From Bog-756 sp963713625 (GTDB lineage: Bacteria > Actinomycetota > Acidimicrobiia > Acidimicrobiales > RAAP-2), in the NCBI GenBank assembly GCA_963713625.1, contig CAVQMN010000008.1, positions 248,001 through 312,000 of the forward strand: DNA of 64,000 nt, given 5' to 3'. Positions within the stretch are counted from its first letter, which is position 1; the number at the start of each line of letters is the position of its first letter. This document shows, piece after piece, positions 25,369 through 35,106 of the stretch. The notes under the pieces were generated by a model. That model was not told where the DNA came from, made no database searches, and saw nothing but the letters and a program-made list of their open reading frames with translations. A program made the position numbers and the translations under genes.

Positions 25369-25719
25369 CTACGGGTGTGACGCCTCCACCACGGTATGGA
25401 TCCCTCCCCGCACCAGCCAGTCCGTCCGCACCGTCATCCGGCGGGGGGCGATGGCCGCCACCAGGTCGTCGAGGATGCGGTTGGTCATGTCCTCGTGGAA
25501 TCCGCCCTCGTTGCGGTAGCTCCACAGGTACAGCTTGAGCGACTTGAGCTCGACCAGTGAGCGGTCGGGTACATACGACACGGTCACAGTGGCGAAGTCC
25601 GGTTGGCCGGTGAGCGGGCAGAGGCAGGTGAACTCCGGACACTCGCACCGGACCTCGTAGTCGCGGTCGGGATGGGAGTTGGCCACGGCCAGAAGCTCTT
25701 TGGTCGGTTCGCTGGGCAT
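25369..25719 (-). CDS. queF: QueF, NADPH-dependent 7-cyano-7-deazaguanine reductase
   Basis: 116 residues, the short single-domain type. The catalytic cysteine is in FTCLCPLTGQPDFATV, the QueF motif is VELKSLKLYLWSYRNEGG, and the HEDMTNRILDDLV helix follows. It reduces preQ0 to preQ1 for queuosine in tRNA. No other queuosine gene is nearby, so it acts with genes elsewhere or with imported preQ0. The ATG is taken as the start because the family begins just before the KELLAVAN segment; the ribosome site is weak. Confidence 0.92.
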   Translation of the reverse strand: MPSEPTKELLAVANSHPDRDYEVRCECPEFTCLCPLTGQPDFATVTVSYVPDRSLVELKSLKLYLWSYRNEGGFHEDMTNRILDDLVAAIAPRRMTVRTDWLVRGGIHTVVEASHP

Positions 25720-25748
25720 GGGAGGTCGACCGTTGACGTCAGCGGCCG

Positions 25749-26663
25749 TCAGCCGGCGTTGAAGTCGTAGACGTCGGCCCGGTCGTGGCGCTCGACGACC
25801 AGGCCGTGCATGTCGGGATGGAGCACCAGGACCTGTCCGGCGATGCCCGCCGCGGCCAGCGCGCCCTGAGCCGCGGCCTGCACGGTCTGGGCCTCGGGCT
25901 GCCGGCAGAAACCGAGGAGGGACGGTCCTGCGCCCGACCAGCACACGGCCAACGCACCACCCTCAGCCATCCCGGCCAACAGCTGGGGTGCGGCCGGGAA
26001 GAGCGGGCTCCGGTAGTCCTGGTGCAGCCGGTCCTCGGTGGCCTCGGGGATCAGCACCCGGCTGTCGGCCAGCCCGGCGATCAGCAGGGCCATCCGCGAC
26101 AGATTGAAGGCGGCACTCTCGCGGGAGACCTCGGTGGGCAGCGCCTGGCGGGCCCGGGACGTGGACAGGCTGACATCGGGCACGATGACCACGAAGGCCA
26201 GGTTCACGTCCAAGGGAAGGCGGACGGCCTGGACCCCGCCCTTGACCCGGGCCGCGGCCACCAGTCCCCCGACCATCGAGGCGGCGGCGTTGTCGGGATG
26301 GCCATCCATCCGGGCCGCCACCCCCAAGGGGTCGTCGGCGCCAGCCGCGGCGGCGGCGGCGACGGCCAGCGCCGCCGAGGACCCGAGGCCCCGGGCCATG
26401 GGTATCTGGGAGCGAACGGTGATGGACAGGCGCTCGGTCCCGGCGACCTCGATGGCCACCCGGGCGGCCAGGTGCGACGGATCGTCGGAGAGTCCCGCAC
26501 CTTCACCTTCGGACCGGACGTTGAGTCGCTCCGACGGCTCCACCTCGACCTCAACGTAGAGGTCGAGGGCAATGGCCAGGGTGTCGAAGCCGGGGCCGAG
26601 ATTGGCTGCCGATGCTGGAGCTCGTGCGCGCACACCGACACGGTACTCGTCGGGGGTTGCCAC
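25749..26663 (-). CDS. thrB: ThrB, homoserine kinase (GHMP family)
   Basis: 304 residues. The N-terminus APASAANLGPGFDTLAIAL and the ATP loop SQIPMARGLGSSAALAVAAA are the homoserine kinase signatures; CWSGAGPSLLGF matches the C-terminal GHMP motif. It phosphorylates homoserine on the way to threonine. thrA, thrC and asd are not in the window. The start is GTG. Confidence 0.92.
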   Translation of the reverse strand: MATPDEYRVGVRARAPASAANLGPGFDTLAIALDLYVEVEVEPSERLNVRSEGEGAGLSDDPSHLAARVAIEVAGTERLSITVRSQIPMARGLGSSAALAVAAAAAAGADDPLGVAARMDGHPDNAAASMVGGLVAAARVKGGVQAVRLPLDVNLAFVVIVPDVSLSTSRARQALPTEVSRESAAFNLSRMALLIAGLADSRVLIPEATEDRLHQDYRSPLFPAAPQLLAGMAEGGALAVCWSGAGPSLLGFCRQPEAQTVQAAAQGALAAAGIAGQVLVLHPDMHGLVVERHDRADVYDFNAG

Positions 26664-26723
26664 CGGCGGAACCGAACAGGTACAACCCGCTGGTCCGGGG
26701 GCCGGCCGGGCGCCCGGGGACCG

Positions 26724-28418
26724 TCAGCCGTGGACGAGCCGCCACCACCACGACGGCTCAGGCACCGTGGCGGTGATGGTCAGGGGGACGGACTCGATCT
26801 GCTGCCCCAGGGCGTAGAGCGCGTTCCCGGCGCGGGTGCCGGCCCTGGCCCCGGCCGGAACCGCTCCGAACTTCACCACCGAGGCGACTCGTTGGCCCGG
26901 CCAGCCCAGCAGCCACGCCCCTCGCCTGGCCACGGCCGCCACCGGAGGGGCCGTGGCCTTCCAGCCAGGCGCAACCGAGGCCAGCACTTGGCCGCGGGCG
27001 ACCACCGGCACTTTGACGATGGCCGCCTTGGACGCGTCGAGCAGCGTCTCGACAATGGGCCCGGTGTAGAGAAGCGGGTATTGGGCCTCGAGGTCGTATG
27101 ACGGCTCGGTCGTCGTGGTGGTTGTGGGTGCAGAAGCCGGATGTCCCCCGGCCGTCGGCGCCGGATTCGGGGTGGGGGCCGCCGGGGGTGGGACGTGTTG
27201 ACCCAGGGCCGAGGCGAGCACCAGAACCGACCGTCCTCCGATGACCTGGTAGGAAGCCAGCACCATGCAGCCGCCGGCCTGAGAGGTGTACCCGGACTTC
27301 ACGCCGACCACCCCGTTGGTCCCGATCTGGGTGACGATGTTGTGGACGGTGCCTACCAGCGGAAGGGACACGGTGGGCAGGTTGACGACCGCAGCGAAGG
27401 CCGGGATCCGCATGCCCGCCGCGGCGATGCGAAGAGTGTCAGACGCGGTGGAGACCGAGTGCGGGTCGTAGCCGCTGGCATCGACGTAGTGGGAGTGGAC
27501 GGCCCCGAGCGAGGCGGCCAACGCGTTCATCCTGGCCACGAAAGCCGGCAGGGTGCCCGAGTCCCACAGGGCCAGGCTGTAGGCGATGTCGTTGGCCGAC
27601 TGGTTCATGAGGGCCTGGAGCATCTGGAGCTCGGTGAGCTTCTCGCCCACCTGGATGGGGATGTTCGATTCGTCGTTGTCGATGTCGTAGTCGTACTGGG
27701 CCTCGTCCGCCTGCGTCACCGTGATGGTCGGCCCCTGTTCCCCCGGGGCCAGAGGATGGTCGCGGAGGATGACCACGGCGGTGGTCATCTTGGTCAGTGA
27801 GGCGATGGGCACGGGCGTCTGCAGCCCCGAGTGCGCGGCATAACCGAGGGCGGGGACCAACACGGCACCCTGGCCGACCGTGGGCCACGGGAGAGCGGGG
27901 GCCGGGCCGGGAACGGTGATCGAGGCCGCCAGGGTGGAGGTCAACTTCGGACCGGCCAGCGGCTTGGTGATCCGTTGGGCGACGACCAGGGCCCCCCCGG
28001 CCAGGACGAGCACGACGGCCAGCGCCACCCACGGCCACCGACGACGGTGGCGCTGCATCCGGTGGCCGCGGGGTGGTTGGGCAGCGGCTCCGGTCGGGAC
28101 CGGCGGCGTCTCCCCCTCCGGGGGTGAGCCGGGCCTCTCGGCAACCAGGAGGTCCACCCCCGTGACACCGGCGGCCACCGGCTCGGTGCCGACGGCACCG
28201 GCGGCTGTCGGAGCGGCGGCGGTCGGAGCGGTGCCGACGGCACCGGCGGTCGACGCGGTGCCGACGGCACCGGCGGTCGACGGATCGGCGGCGGTGATGT
28301 CGTGCGGGTCGGAGGTGAGAAGCGGCGTCGCCCCCGGCGTGGGCGAGGATCCGTCGGCGGGCGTCGACACCGGTCGCGTCGGCGCTGTCCCGGACGCCGC
28401 CGGAGCCGGCATGGCCAT
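26724..28418 (-). CDS. D-alanyl-D-alanine carboxypeptidase (S11 family, membrane-anchored)
   Basis: 564 residues. The first 125 residues are a low-complexity cytoplasmic tail with TAGAVGTA repeats (DNA repeats around 28190-28290), followed by a basic stop HRRRW and one membrane helix (about 129-147). The extracellular domain has SLTK (207-210), SAN (274-276) and KSG (374-376) of a penicillin-binding D,D-carboxypeptidase that removes the terminal D-Ala from stem peptides. A Pro/Thr linker leads to a final domain of about 100 residues that may interact with the wall. It lies 26 bases after ftsK, a sensible division context. Confidence 0.88.
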   Translation of the reverse strand: MAMPAPAASGTAPTRPVSTPADGSSPTPGATPLLTSDPHDITAADPSTAGAVGTASTAGAVGTAPTAAAPTAAGAVGTEPVAAGVTGVDLLVAERPGSPPEGETPPVPTGAAAQPPRGHRMQRHRRRWPWVALAVVLVLAGGALVVAQRITKPLAGPKLTSTLAASITVPGPAPALPWPTVGQGAVLVPALGYAAHSGLQTPVPIASLTKMTTAVVILRDHPLAPGEQGPTITVTQADEAQYDYDIDNDESNIPIQVGEKLTELQMLQALMNQSANDIAYSLALWDSGTLPAFVARMNALAASLGAVHSHYVDASGYDPHSVSTASDTLRIAAAGMRIPAFAAVVNLPTVSLPLVGTVHNIVTQIGTNGVVGVKSGYTSQAGGCMVLASYQVIGGRSVLVLASALGQHVPPPAAPTPNPAPTAGGHPASAPTTTTTTEPSYDLEAQYPLLYTGPIVETLLDASKAAIVKVPVVARGQVLASVAPGWKATAPPVAAVARRGAWLLGWPGQRVASVVKFGAVPAGARAGTRAGNALYALGQQIESVPLTITATVPEPSWWWRLVHG

Positions 28419-28444
28419 CCCGGGCCCCTCAGCCGGCTTCTCGC

Positions 28445-30934
28445 TCAGCGGGCGTCCAGTTCCTCGGGGGTCATGAGGACGGCCCGCGCCTTGGAGCCCT
28501 CGGACGGCCCGACTACCCCCCGGCGCTCCATCAGGTCCATCAACCGGCCGGCCCGGGCGAACCCGACCCGCAGCTTTCGCTGCAGCATGGAGGTGGAGCC
28601 CAGCTGGGATCGCACCACCAGTTCCATGGCCTGCTCGAGGAGGTCGTCGTCACCGTCGTCCCCGTCCGGTCTCGACTCGCCCGCCCCCACCACCTCTTCG
28701 ATGCCGGCGATCACCTCCATGGGCCGTTGGCGCTTCCAGTGGGCGGTCACCGCCCGGACCTCTTCCTCGCTGACCCAGGGGCCCTGCAGGCGTTGCGGAT
28801 TGGACGACGAGGCCGACAGCAGCAGCATGTCGCCCTTTCCGATCAGGCGTTCGGCCCCGCCCTGGTCGAGGATCACCCGACTGTCGGCCTGCGTCGACAC
28901 CGAAAAGGCCATCCGCGACGGGATGTTGGCTTTGATCACCCCGGTGATCACGTCCACCGAGGGACGTTGGGTGGCCAATACCAGGTGGATGCCGACGGCC
29001 CGGGCCATCTGGGCGATGCGGCACACCGACTCCTCCACGTCGCGGGCGGCCACCATCATGAGGTCGTTGAGCTCGTCCACCACGATCAGGATGAACGGCA
29101 GCCGCTGATAACGAGGCTCGACCGCGTCCTCGGCCTCGTCGTCCGTCCCGGTGCCGCGCATCCGGAGCTGGTAGGCCTCCTCGTAGTCGGCCAGATCACC
29201 GCTGTCGTAGCCCGTGTTGTAGCCGGTGATGTCCCGCATCCCCACTTCGGCCAACAGGTCGTAGCGCCGTTCCATCTCGGTCACCGCCCAGCTCAGCGCG
29301 TTGGCCGCCTTCTTCGGGTCCACCACCACCTGGGTCAGCAGATGGGGAAGGTCGTTGTATTGGCCGAGCTCGACCCGCTTGGGGTCGACCAGGATCAGGC
29401 GGACCTGGTCGGGGGTGGCGCGGGTCAGGATCGAGGTCAGGACCGAGTTGATGCACGAGGACTTGCCCGAGCCGGTCGCTCCGGACACCAGCACGTGGGG
29501 CATCTCGGCCAGGTTGACCATCACGGCGCGGCCGGCGATGTCGCGCCCCAGGGCCACCTCGAGCGGATGGGTGGCCTTGGCCGCCTCGGGAGAGGAGAGG
29601 ATGTCCCCCAAGGCCACCAGTTCACGCCGGCGGTTGGGCACCTCCACCCCGATGGCCGACTTGCCGGGGATGGGCGCCAGGATGCGGACATCGGGTGAAG
29701 CCATGGCATAGGCGATGTCCTTCGACAGGGACGTGACCCGGGCCACCTTGACCCCGGCCCCCAGCTCCAGCTCGTAACGGGTGACCGTGGGCCCGACCGT
29801 GCGGCCCACCAACCTGGTCTCGACACCGTGGGCGGCCAGGGCGGCGACCAGTGCCGTCCCGCCGGCGTCGACTTCGCGCTCGTCCACGGTATGGGGCTTG
29901 GCGTGCTTCAGCAGGGTGTCGGGGGGGAGGCGCCAGTCGCCGACGGTGGGTCCCAGCTTCATCTCGAGCTGCGAGTCCTTGACCGGGCGGGCGGGCACGG
30001 GGGCCAGAGTCGCCTCGGAGGGATCCGGGTCGGCGATGATCGGATCGAGTTCGGCGACCGGTTCGGTCACCTCGGTGACCGGGTCCACCTCCTCGACCGG
30101 CGTGGCCACCCCGTCCCTCCCTGTGGGCCTGGCCCCCACGGCACGACCGAAGGGGTCGGTCGGATTGTCGTCATCCAGGCTGGCCTCGGGATCGTCGGCT
30201 GCGCCCCCGCCGGCCACCTCCACACCCCAACGGACGGCACGCATGACGCCGCGGGCGGCCGAGTGCACGGACACTCCGGTGAACAGGACCATGGCCACCA
30301 CCAGGACGGCCACCAACACGGTCACGGCACCGAATCCCCCGAGTCCGGCCCGCAGCGGGTTGCCGACCACCGCGCCCACCCAGCCACCGGCCGAAGACAG
30401 CTGGGCGGTCGGGTCGTTCAGATGCGGCGAGCCGCCGGCCAGCGAAGCCAGTCCGGCCGCGGCCAGGAGGGTGAGGGTGGCCCCGATGACGGCCCGGGCG
30501 GGTTCGGGTGCGGCACGCACGCCGTCCTCGTCGCGGCGGCCGATGATCAGGAGCAGCCCGACACCCACGGCGACCGGGGGAACCAGGAACCTGCCCCATC
30601 CGAACAGGTCGCCGACGCCGAGCCGGGCGTAGCGGCCGGCCGGGTTCAAGGAGTCGGCGTAGAAGGCCAGGGCGGCCAGGACGCCGACCGTGATCAGCAC
30701 CACCCCCCAGAGATCGGTGGCGTGTCCGGCGATGACGCCCCACATGGAGGCGGTCAGGCCACCGCGGGGATGTGCGTCCCGCCCCCGGCCGGCGGTGGTG
30801 CCCCGCCCCCGGCGGGCGGACGTCCCCTTGCCCTTGGCCGATGCCCGGGGGCGCGATCCGGCCTTGGGTCCGGGCTTGCCCCTCGGCCGCGAAGACCCGG
30901 ACCGGCCCGCCGGTCGCTTGGTTGCCGTCGTCAC
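28445..30934 (-). CDS. ftsK: FtsK/SpoIIIE DNA translocase
   Basis: 829 residues. A basic, Gly/Arg/Lys-rich tail (about 1-55) precedes four membrane segments (about 60-215), an acidic linker, and the motor with Walker A SGATGSGKSSCINS, LVDPKRVELGQYNDLPHL, and Walker B FILIVVDELNDLMM. The C-terminal winged-helix gamma domain (QLGSTSMLQRKLRVGFARAGRLMDLME) would read polar KOPS-type DNA signals. It pumps chromosomal DNA through the closing septum. The GTG start has TACCCT ten bases upstream (30945-30950). Confidence 0.95.
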   Translation of the reverse strand: MTTATKRPAGRSGSSRPRGKPGPKAGSRPRASAKGKGTSARRGRGTTAGRGRDAHPRGGLTASMWGVIAGHATDLWGVVLITVGVLAALAFYADSLNPAGRYARLGVGDLFGWGRFLVPPVAVGVGLLLIIGRRDEDGVRAAPEPARAVIGATLTLLAAAGLASLAGGSPHLNDPTAQLSSAGGWVGAVVGNPLRAGLGGFGAVTVLVAVLVVAMVLFTGVSVHSAARGVMRAVRWGVEVAGGGAADDPEASLDDDNPTDPFGRAVGARPTGRDGVATPVEEVDPVTEVTEPVAELDPIIADPDPSEATLAPVPARPVKDSQLEMKLGPTVGDWRLPPDTLLKHAKPHTVDEREVDAGGTALVAALAAHGVETRLVGRTVGPTVTRYELELGAGVKVARVTSLSKDIAYAMASPDVRILAPIPGKSAIGVEVPNRRRELVALGDILSSPEAAKATHPLEVALGRDIAGRAVMVNLAEMPHVLVSGATGSGKSSCINSVLTSILTRATPDQVRLILVDPKRVELGQYNDLPHLLTQVVVDPKKAANALSWAVTEMERRYDLLAEVGMRDITGYNTGYDSGDLADYEEAYQLRMRGTGTDDEAEDAVEPRYQRLPFILIVVDELNDLMMVAARDVEESVCRIAQMARAVGIHLVLATQRPSVDVITGVIKANIPSRMAFSVSTQADSRVILDQGGAERLIGKGDMLLLSASSSNPQRLQGPWVSEEEVRAVTAHWKRQRPMEVIAGIEEVVGAGESRPDGDDGDDDLLEQAMELVVRSQLGSTSMLQRKLRVGFARAGRLMDLMERRGVVGPSEGSKARAVLMTPEELDAR

Positions 30935-31034
30935 AGTGAGTAACAGGGTACTCCCGCACAGTCCCGGTCACGGGGACACCGGAGCCCGGGTTCCGACCCC
31001 TGGAACGGCGACGAGTCCGGAGCCTGGAGGGTGC

Positions 31035-32963
31035 CTAGACGGTCACGATCACCGGGACGATCATCGGCCGCTGGCGGGTGCGGTCCCCGACCAGGCGTCC
31101 GAGGGCCTTGCGGGCCACCCGGTTCAGGTTCTCGTGATCGTTGTTCCCGGAGGAAAGCGCCTGCTCGAGGGCCTTGGCCACCTGGTCGCGGGCCTCATCG
31201 AGGAGAGCCTCGGTGTCATGGTCATAGGCCCAGCCCCGGGTCACGATCTGGGGCGTACCCACCACCTCGCCCCGTTTGAGGTCCACGGTGGCCACCGCCA
31301 TGACCACCCCTTCCTCGGCCAGGACCATCCGGTCCCGGAGCACGCCGTGGCCGATGTCGCCGACCGAGCTGCCGTCCACGAAGAGGTACCCGCCGGGGAC
31401 GGTTCCGTCGCGCCGCAGCCCGGCGCCGTCGAGCTTCACCGCATCTCCGTCCTCGCACAGGATGACCCGGTCCCCGGCGATGCCCATCGACGCGGCCAGC
31501 CGGACGTGGTTGGCCATGTGCCGGTACTCACCGTGGACGGGAATGAAGAACTCGGGTTTGGTCACCGACATCAGCATGGACAGTTCGCCCTGGCGGGCGT
31601 GCCCGCTCACGTGCACGGCATCCACCCCTGAGTGGATGACCTCCACGCCCCGGCGGTGGAGGCTGTCGATGACCCTCCCCACCGACCACTCGTTTCCGGG
31701 GATGGGATGGGCGCTGATCACCACCACGTCGTCCTCGCGCAGCTTGAAGAACCGGTTCTCCCCGGCGGCCAGCCGTGACAACGCCGACATGGGCTCCCCC
31801 TGGGACCCGGTGGAGATCACGCACACCTGACCGGGGTCGAGCTTGTCGATGTCCTCGACATCGACCAGCGCATGGTCGGGGATGTGCAACAGGTCGAGCC
31901 GGCGGGCCAGGGCCACGTTCTTCTGCATCGACCGCCCGAGCGTGGCGACCGACCTCCCCCCGGCAATGGCCGCGTCGGCCACCTGCTGGACACGGTGGAT
32001 GTGGCTGGCGAAGCAGGTCACGATGAAGCGCCGGTCGGGTCGCTCGAGGAAGACCTTCCGCAACGTCGTTCCCACCGTCGATTCCGACGGGGTGAAGCCC
32101 GGCTCCTCGGCGTTGGTCGAGTCGGCCAGCAGCAACCGGATGCCCGGCTCCTCGGCCAAGGCACCCATCCGGGCCAGGTCGGTCCGTCGACCGTCCACCG
32201 GATGGAGGTCGATCTTGAAGTCGCCGGAGTGGAGAATGATGCCCTGGGGGGTGTGGAAGGCGGTGGCAAAGGCGTGCGGGACGGAGTGGGTCACCGGGAT
32301 GAACTCCACATCGCAGGGACCGATCCTGCGGCGCTCACCGTCTTTGACGGCGATGAACCGGGCCCGGTCGGCCATCCCGGCCTCGTCCACCCGGTTGCGG
32401 GCCAGGGCCAGGGTCAGCTCGGAGCCGTAGACGGGCACCGGGAAGTCGCGGAGCAGGTAGGCGAGACCGCCGGTGTGGTCCTCGTGGCCGTGGGTGAGGA
32501 TGACCGCTTCCACCCGGTCGGCGTTCTCCCGCAGGTAGGTGAAGTCGGGCAGGACCAGGTCGACACCGGGCATGTCCGGATCGGGGAACATGATCCCCAC
32601 GTCCAACAGGAGGATCCTGCCGTCGACCTCGATGCAGGCGCAGTTCCTTCCGATCTCGCCCAGACCGCCGAGGAAGACCACCCGGACCGGGGTTGCGCCG
32701 GGACGGCCGCCCTCCCGCGTCGGCCGCTTGGCCGGCTCTTTGTCCATCGTCTTGCCCTTGGCCGGCTGGTGCCCCGATCCGCCCTTCGATCCGCCCTTGG
32801 CCGGGGTGCCGGACGTCCCCTTGGCCCGGTTACCCGACCCGTCCTTGCCCCGGCTTCCGGACCCGTCCTTGGCGGCGGTGCCCTTGGCGGCCGTGCTCTT
32901 GGCCGCGGAGTCCTTCGGCGAGGAGCCGCCCGAGCGCCGCCGTGTCCGCCCGGAGTCAGGCAA
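31035..32963 (-). CDS. rnj: Ribonuclease J
   Basis: 642 residues. After a Lys/Gly/Ser-rich disordered tail of about 90 residues comes the metallo-beta-lactamase core with HGHEDHTGGL, PVTHSVPHAF, HSGDFKIDLHP, then the beta-CASP domain (STGSQGEPMSALSRLA, SAHPIPGNEWSVGR, VSGHARQGELSML) and a C-terminal domain. It is a 5'-to-3' exonuclease and endonuclease of RNA. The dapA-rnj arrangement is conserved in actinobacteria (Rv2753c-Rv2752c). Its start overlaps the dapA stop by 8 bases. Confidence 0.95.
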   Translation of the reverse strand: MPDSGRTRRRSGGSSPKDSAAKSTAAKGTAAKDGSGSRGKDGSGNRAKGTSGTPAKGGSKGGSGHQPAKGKTMDKEPAKRPTREGGRPGATPVRVVFLGGLGEIGRNCACIEVDGRILLLDVGIMFPDPDMPGVDLVLPDFTYLRENADRVEAVILTHGHEDHTGGLAYLLRDFPVPVYGSELTLALARNRVDEAGMADRARFIAVKDGERRRIGPCDVEFIPVTHSVPHAFATAFHTPQGIILHSGDFKIDLHPVDGRRTDLARMGALAEEPGIRLLLADSTNAEEPGFTPSESTVGTTLRKVFLERPDRRFIVTCFASHIHRVQQVADAAIAGGRSVATLGRSMQKNVALARRLDLLHIPDHALVDVEDIDKLDPGQVCVISTGSQGEPMSALSRLAAGENRFFKLREDDVVVISAHPIPGNEWSVGRVIDSLHRRGVEVIHSGVDAVHVSGHARQGELSMLMSVTKPEFFIPVHGEYRHMANHVRLAASMGIAGDRVILCEDGDAVKLDGAGLRRDGTVPGGYLFVDGSSVGDIGHGVLRDRMVLAEEGVVMAVATVDLKRGEVVGTPQIVTRGWAYDHDTEALLDEARDQVAKALEQALSSGNNDHENLNRVARKALGRLVGDRTRQRPMIVPVIVTV

Positions 32964-33864
32964 CCGACTGAGGCGCCGGATCGAGCCGGCTCACCTTGGC
33001 GACGAGGGCACGGGCCCGGTCGTCGAGTGCCGCCGGGGCCGGCGGGTGGGGAAGCCGGCACTGGCCCACGGCCAGCCCGAGCGCCCGGCAGGCGGCCTTG
33101 GCCGGTACGGGATTGGGGAACTCTTCGGTGGACTCGAACTGGTACGACTCGGCCAGCTCCTGGTTGACGGCCATGGCCCGCCCCACGTCACCGGACCGGT
33201 AGCTGCGGACCATCTCGGCGAACAGGGGGCCGGCCCAGTGGGAGGCCACGCTGACGATGCCGGCGGCGCCGATGGACAGGAATGGCAGGGTCAGCGAGTC
33301 GTCTCCGCAGTAGACGTCGAACTCGTCCGGGGTCGCGGCCACCACCGTGGCCGCGGTCACCACATCGCCCGTGGCGTCCTTGACCCCGACGATGTTGGCC
33401 ACCTCACGGGCCAGCTCGATGGTGAGCGGCGCGCCGATCCGCCGGCCGGAACGAACGGGGATGTCGTAGAGGATGACCGGAAGGCGGGTGGCTGCGGCGA
33501 TGGCCCGGAAGTGGGCGGACAGCCCGGCTTGGGACGGGCGGTTGTAGTACGGCGTCACGGCCAGCACGGCGTGGGCCCCGGCCGCCTCGGCCTCTTTGGT
33601 CAGCATCACCGAGTGGGCGGTGTCGTTGGTGCCGGTGGCGGCGATGACCGGCACGTCGACGGCGTCGACGACGGCCCGGACGAGATCGATCCGCTCCGGA
33701 TCGGTGAGCACCGAACCCTCCCCCGTACTCCCGGCCAACACGAGGCTCTCGCTCCCGGTGTCGACCAGGTGGTGGGCCAGGGCGCGGGCCCCGTCCAGGT
33801 CGAGCGCTCCGTCACCGTCGAAGGGCGTCACCATGGCCGTGATCACCGAACCGAAGAGCGGCAT
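32956..33864 (-). CDS. dapA: DapA, 4-hydroxy-tetrahydrodipicolinate synthase
   Basis: 302 residues, a class I aldolase-type TIM barrel. The pyruvate site has LAGSTGEGSVLT, the catalytic tyrosine is in VILYDIPVRSGRRI, and the Schiff-base lysine is in IVGVKDATGDVV. It condenses pyruvate with aspartate semialdehyde, the first committed step of DAP and lysine synthesis. A possible -10 TAGCCT (33920-33925) lies about 55 bases upstream of the ATG, so it may have its own promoter. Confidence 0.95.
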   Translation of the reverse strand: MPLFGSVITAMVTPFDGDGALDLDGARALAHHLVDTGSESLVLAGSTGEGSVLTDPERIDLVRAVVDAVDVPVIAATGTNDTAHSVMLTKEAEAAGAHAVLAVTPYYNRPSQAGLSAHFRAIAAATRLPVILYDIPVRSGRRIGAPLTIELAREVANIVGVKDATGDVVTAATVVAATPDEFDVYCGDDSLTLPFLSIGAAGIVSVASHWAGPLFAEMVRSYRSGDVGRAMAVNQELAESYQFESTEEFPNPVPAKAACRALGLAVGQCRLPHPPAPAALDDRARALVAKVSRLDPAPQSVA

Positions 33865-33957
33865 CGCTCTCAGCCTCTCGGTGTCGACATGGGAATCACG
33901 GACTGCGTCACGATGTCGCAGGCTACCAGCAGCCACCCCGACGGCTGGCACCGGGCC

Positions 33958-33972
33958 GCCGGCCCGGCCGGC
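33958..33972 (-). terminator. Hairpin immediately after the ferritin-like gene
   Basis: GCCGGC-CCG-GCCGGC abuts the stop of the diiron protein gene. It is followed by spacer containing the putative dapA -10. There is no T run, so terminator function is a guess from position. Confidence 0.35.
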
Positions 33973-35106
33973 TCAGGAGGCGATCCGGTCCTTCGGTGGC
34001 ACCGAAGCCAGGGCGTCGACCTCCTCGGTGGTGTCGACCCACGATTCGAACTCGATGACGCCGAGCTCGGTGAACTTGGTCCGGAGCCATCCGTCAGCGG
34101 CGTCGAGGAGCCCCAGCTTCTTGCAGTTGGGGACGATCTTGGAGAACAGGAGGGCCTGGAACTCACCCCGTTCCGGCGCCTGCTGCACCACCGGGACGAT
34201 GGCCTTCGGATCGACCCCCATCCGATCCCAGACCTCCTGTTGGAGGAAACGGTCCCGCATCCTGACGGCGGCCTCGAAGGCGAACTCCTGGCGCTCACGC
34301 AGTTCGGCCGCGTTCAACCCTTCGTAGTACTCCTGCAGGCTCAGCACCCCGAAGGCCACATGGCGGGCTTCATCGGCCATCACGTAGCGCAGCAATTTCT
34401 TGAGCAGCGGGTCTCCGGTCATCTGATGCATGAACCCGAAGGCGGCCAGGGCCAGGCCCTCGACCATGATCTGCATGCCGAGGTAGGTCAGGTCCCACCG
34501 CGAGTCGGCGATGATGTCGTCCAGGAGCATGCGGAGGTGGGCGTTGACCGGATAGTGGCCGGAGAGCTTCTCGTCCAGGTACTTGCCGAACACCTCGACG
34601 TGGCGTGCCTCGTCCATCACCTGGGTGGAGGCGTAGTACTTGGCGTCGATCCACGGCACCGACTCGACGATCTTGGCCGTGCAGATGAGGGCACCCTGCT
34701 CGCCGTGGAGGAACTGCGAGAGCGTCCAGTTCTGGCTCTCCACCCCGAAGGTCACCCACTCCTTGTCGCCCCACTTCTCCACCGGGGTGCCGGACAGGTC
34801 GAATCCGGCGCCGAACCCGCCGGTGGCCTCGGCCTGCTCGCGCACCAGCTTCTCCTGGTCGACGTCGATCTCCCACGGAAGGTCGGTCTCCCCGTTCCAC
34901 TGTGCGCCCTTGGCCTTCTCGTAGAGCTTGTTGAGCTTCGGGCGGCGACCTTTCTCGTAGTCCCAGGTGAAGATGGAGTCGTAGTCCGAATGTACGACGT
35001 GGCGGCCGTCGGCCTCCTCGGTGCCGACCACCGACAGGATGGCCTCGAAGTCGTCGATCTCGGCCCGACCGATGATCTCTTCGGTGCTGCTCATTTCGGT
35101 GGTCAT
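33973..35106 (-). CDS. Ferritin-like diiron-carboxylate protein of unknown substrate
   Basis: 377 residues, mainly helical. Six ligands of a four-helix diiron centre can be read: Glu136 (HGEQGAL), Glu166 and His169 (MDEARHVEVF), Glu216 (MVEGLAL), Glu246 and His249 (ADEARHVAFG). This pattern is shared by ribonucleotide reductase R2, AurF-type N-oxygenases and fatty acid desaturases, so an O2-activating oxidase or oxygenase is likely, but the substrate is unknown. It has no signal peptide or membrane helix. The ATG overlaps the stop of a TetR gene as ATGA, so both come from the promoter at 35926-35955. Confidence 0.8.
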   Translation of the reverse strand: MTTEMSSTEEIIGRAEIDDFEAILSVVGTEEADGRHVVHSDYDSIFTWDYEKGRRPKLNKLYEKAKGAQWNGETDLPWEIDVDQEKLVREQAEATGGFGAGFDLSGTPVEKWGDKEWVTFGVESQNWTLSQFLHGEQGALICTAKIVESVPWIDAKYYASTQVMDEARHVEVFGKYLDEKLSGHYPVNAHLRMLLDDIIADSRWDLTYLGMQIMVEGLALAAFGFMHQMTGDPLLKKLLRYVMADEARHVAFGVLSLQEYYEGLNAAELRERQEFAFEAAVRMRDRFLQQEVWDRMGVDPKAIVPVVQQAPERGEFQALLFSKIVPNCKKLGLLDAADGWLRTKFTELGVIEFESWVDTTEEVDALASVPPKDRIAS

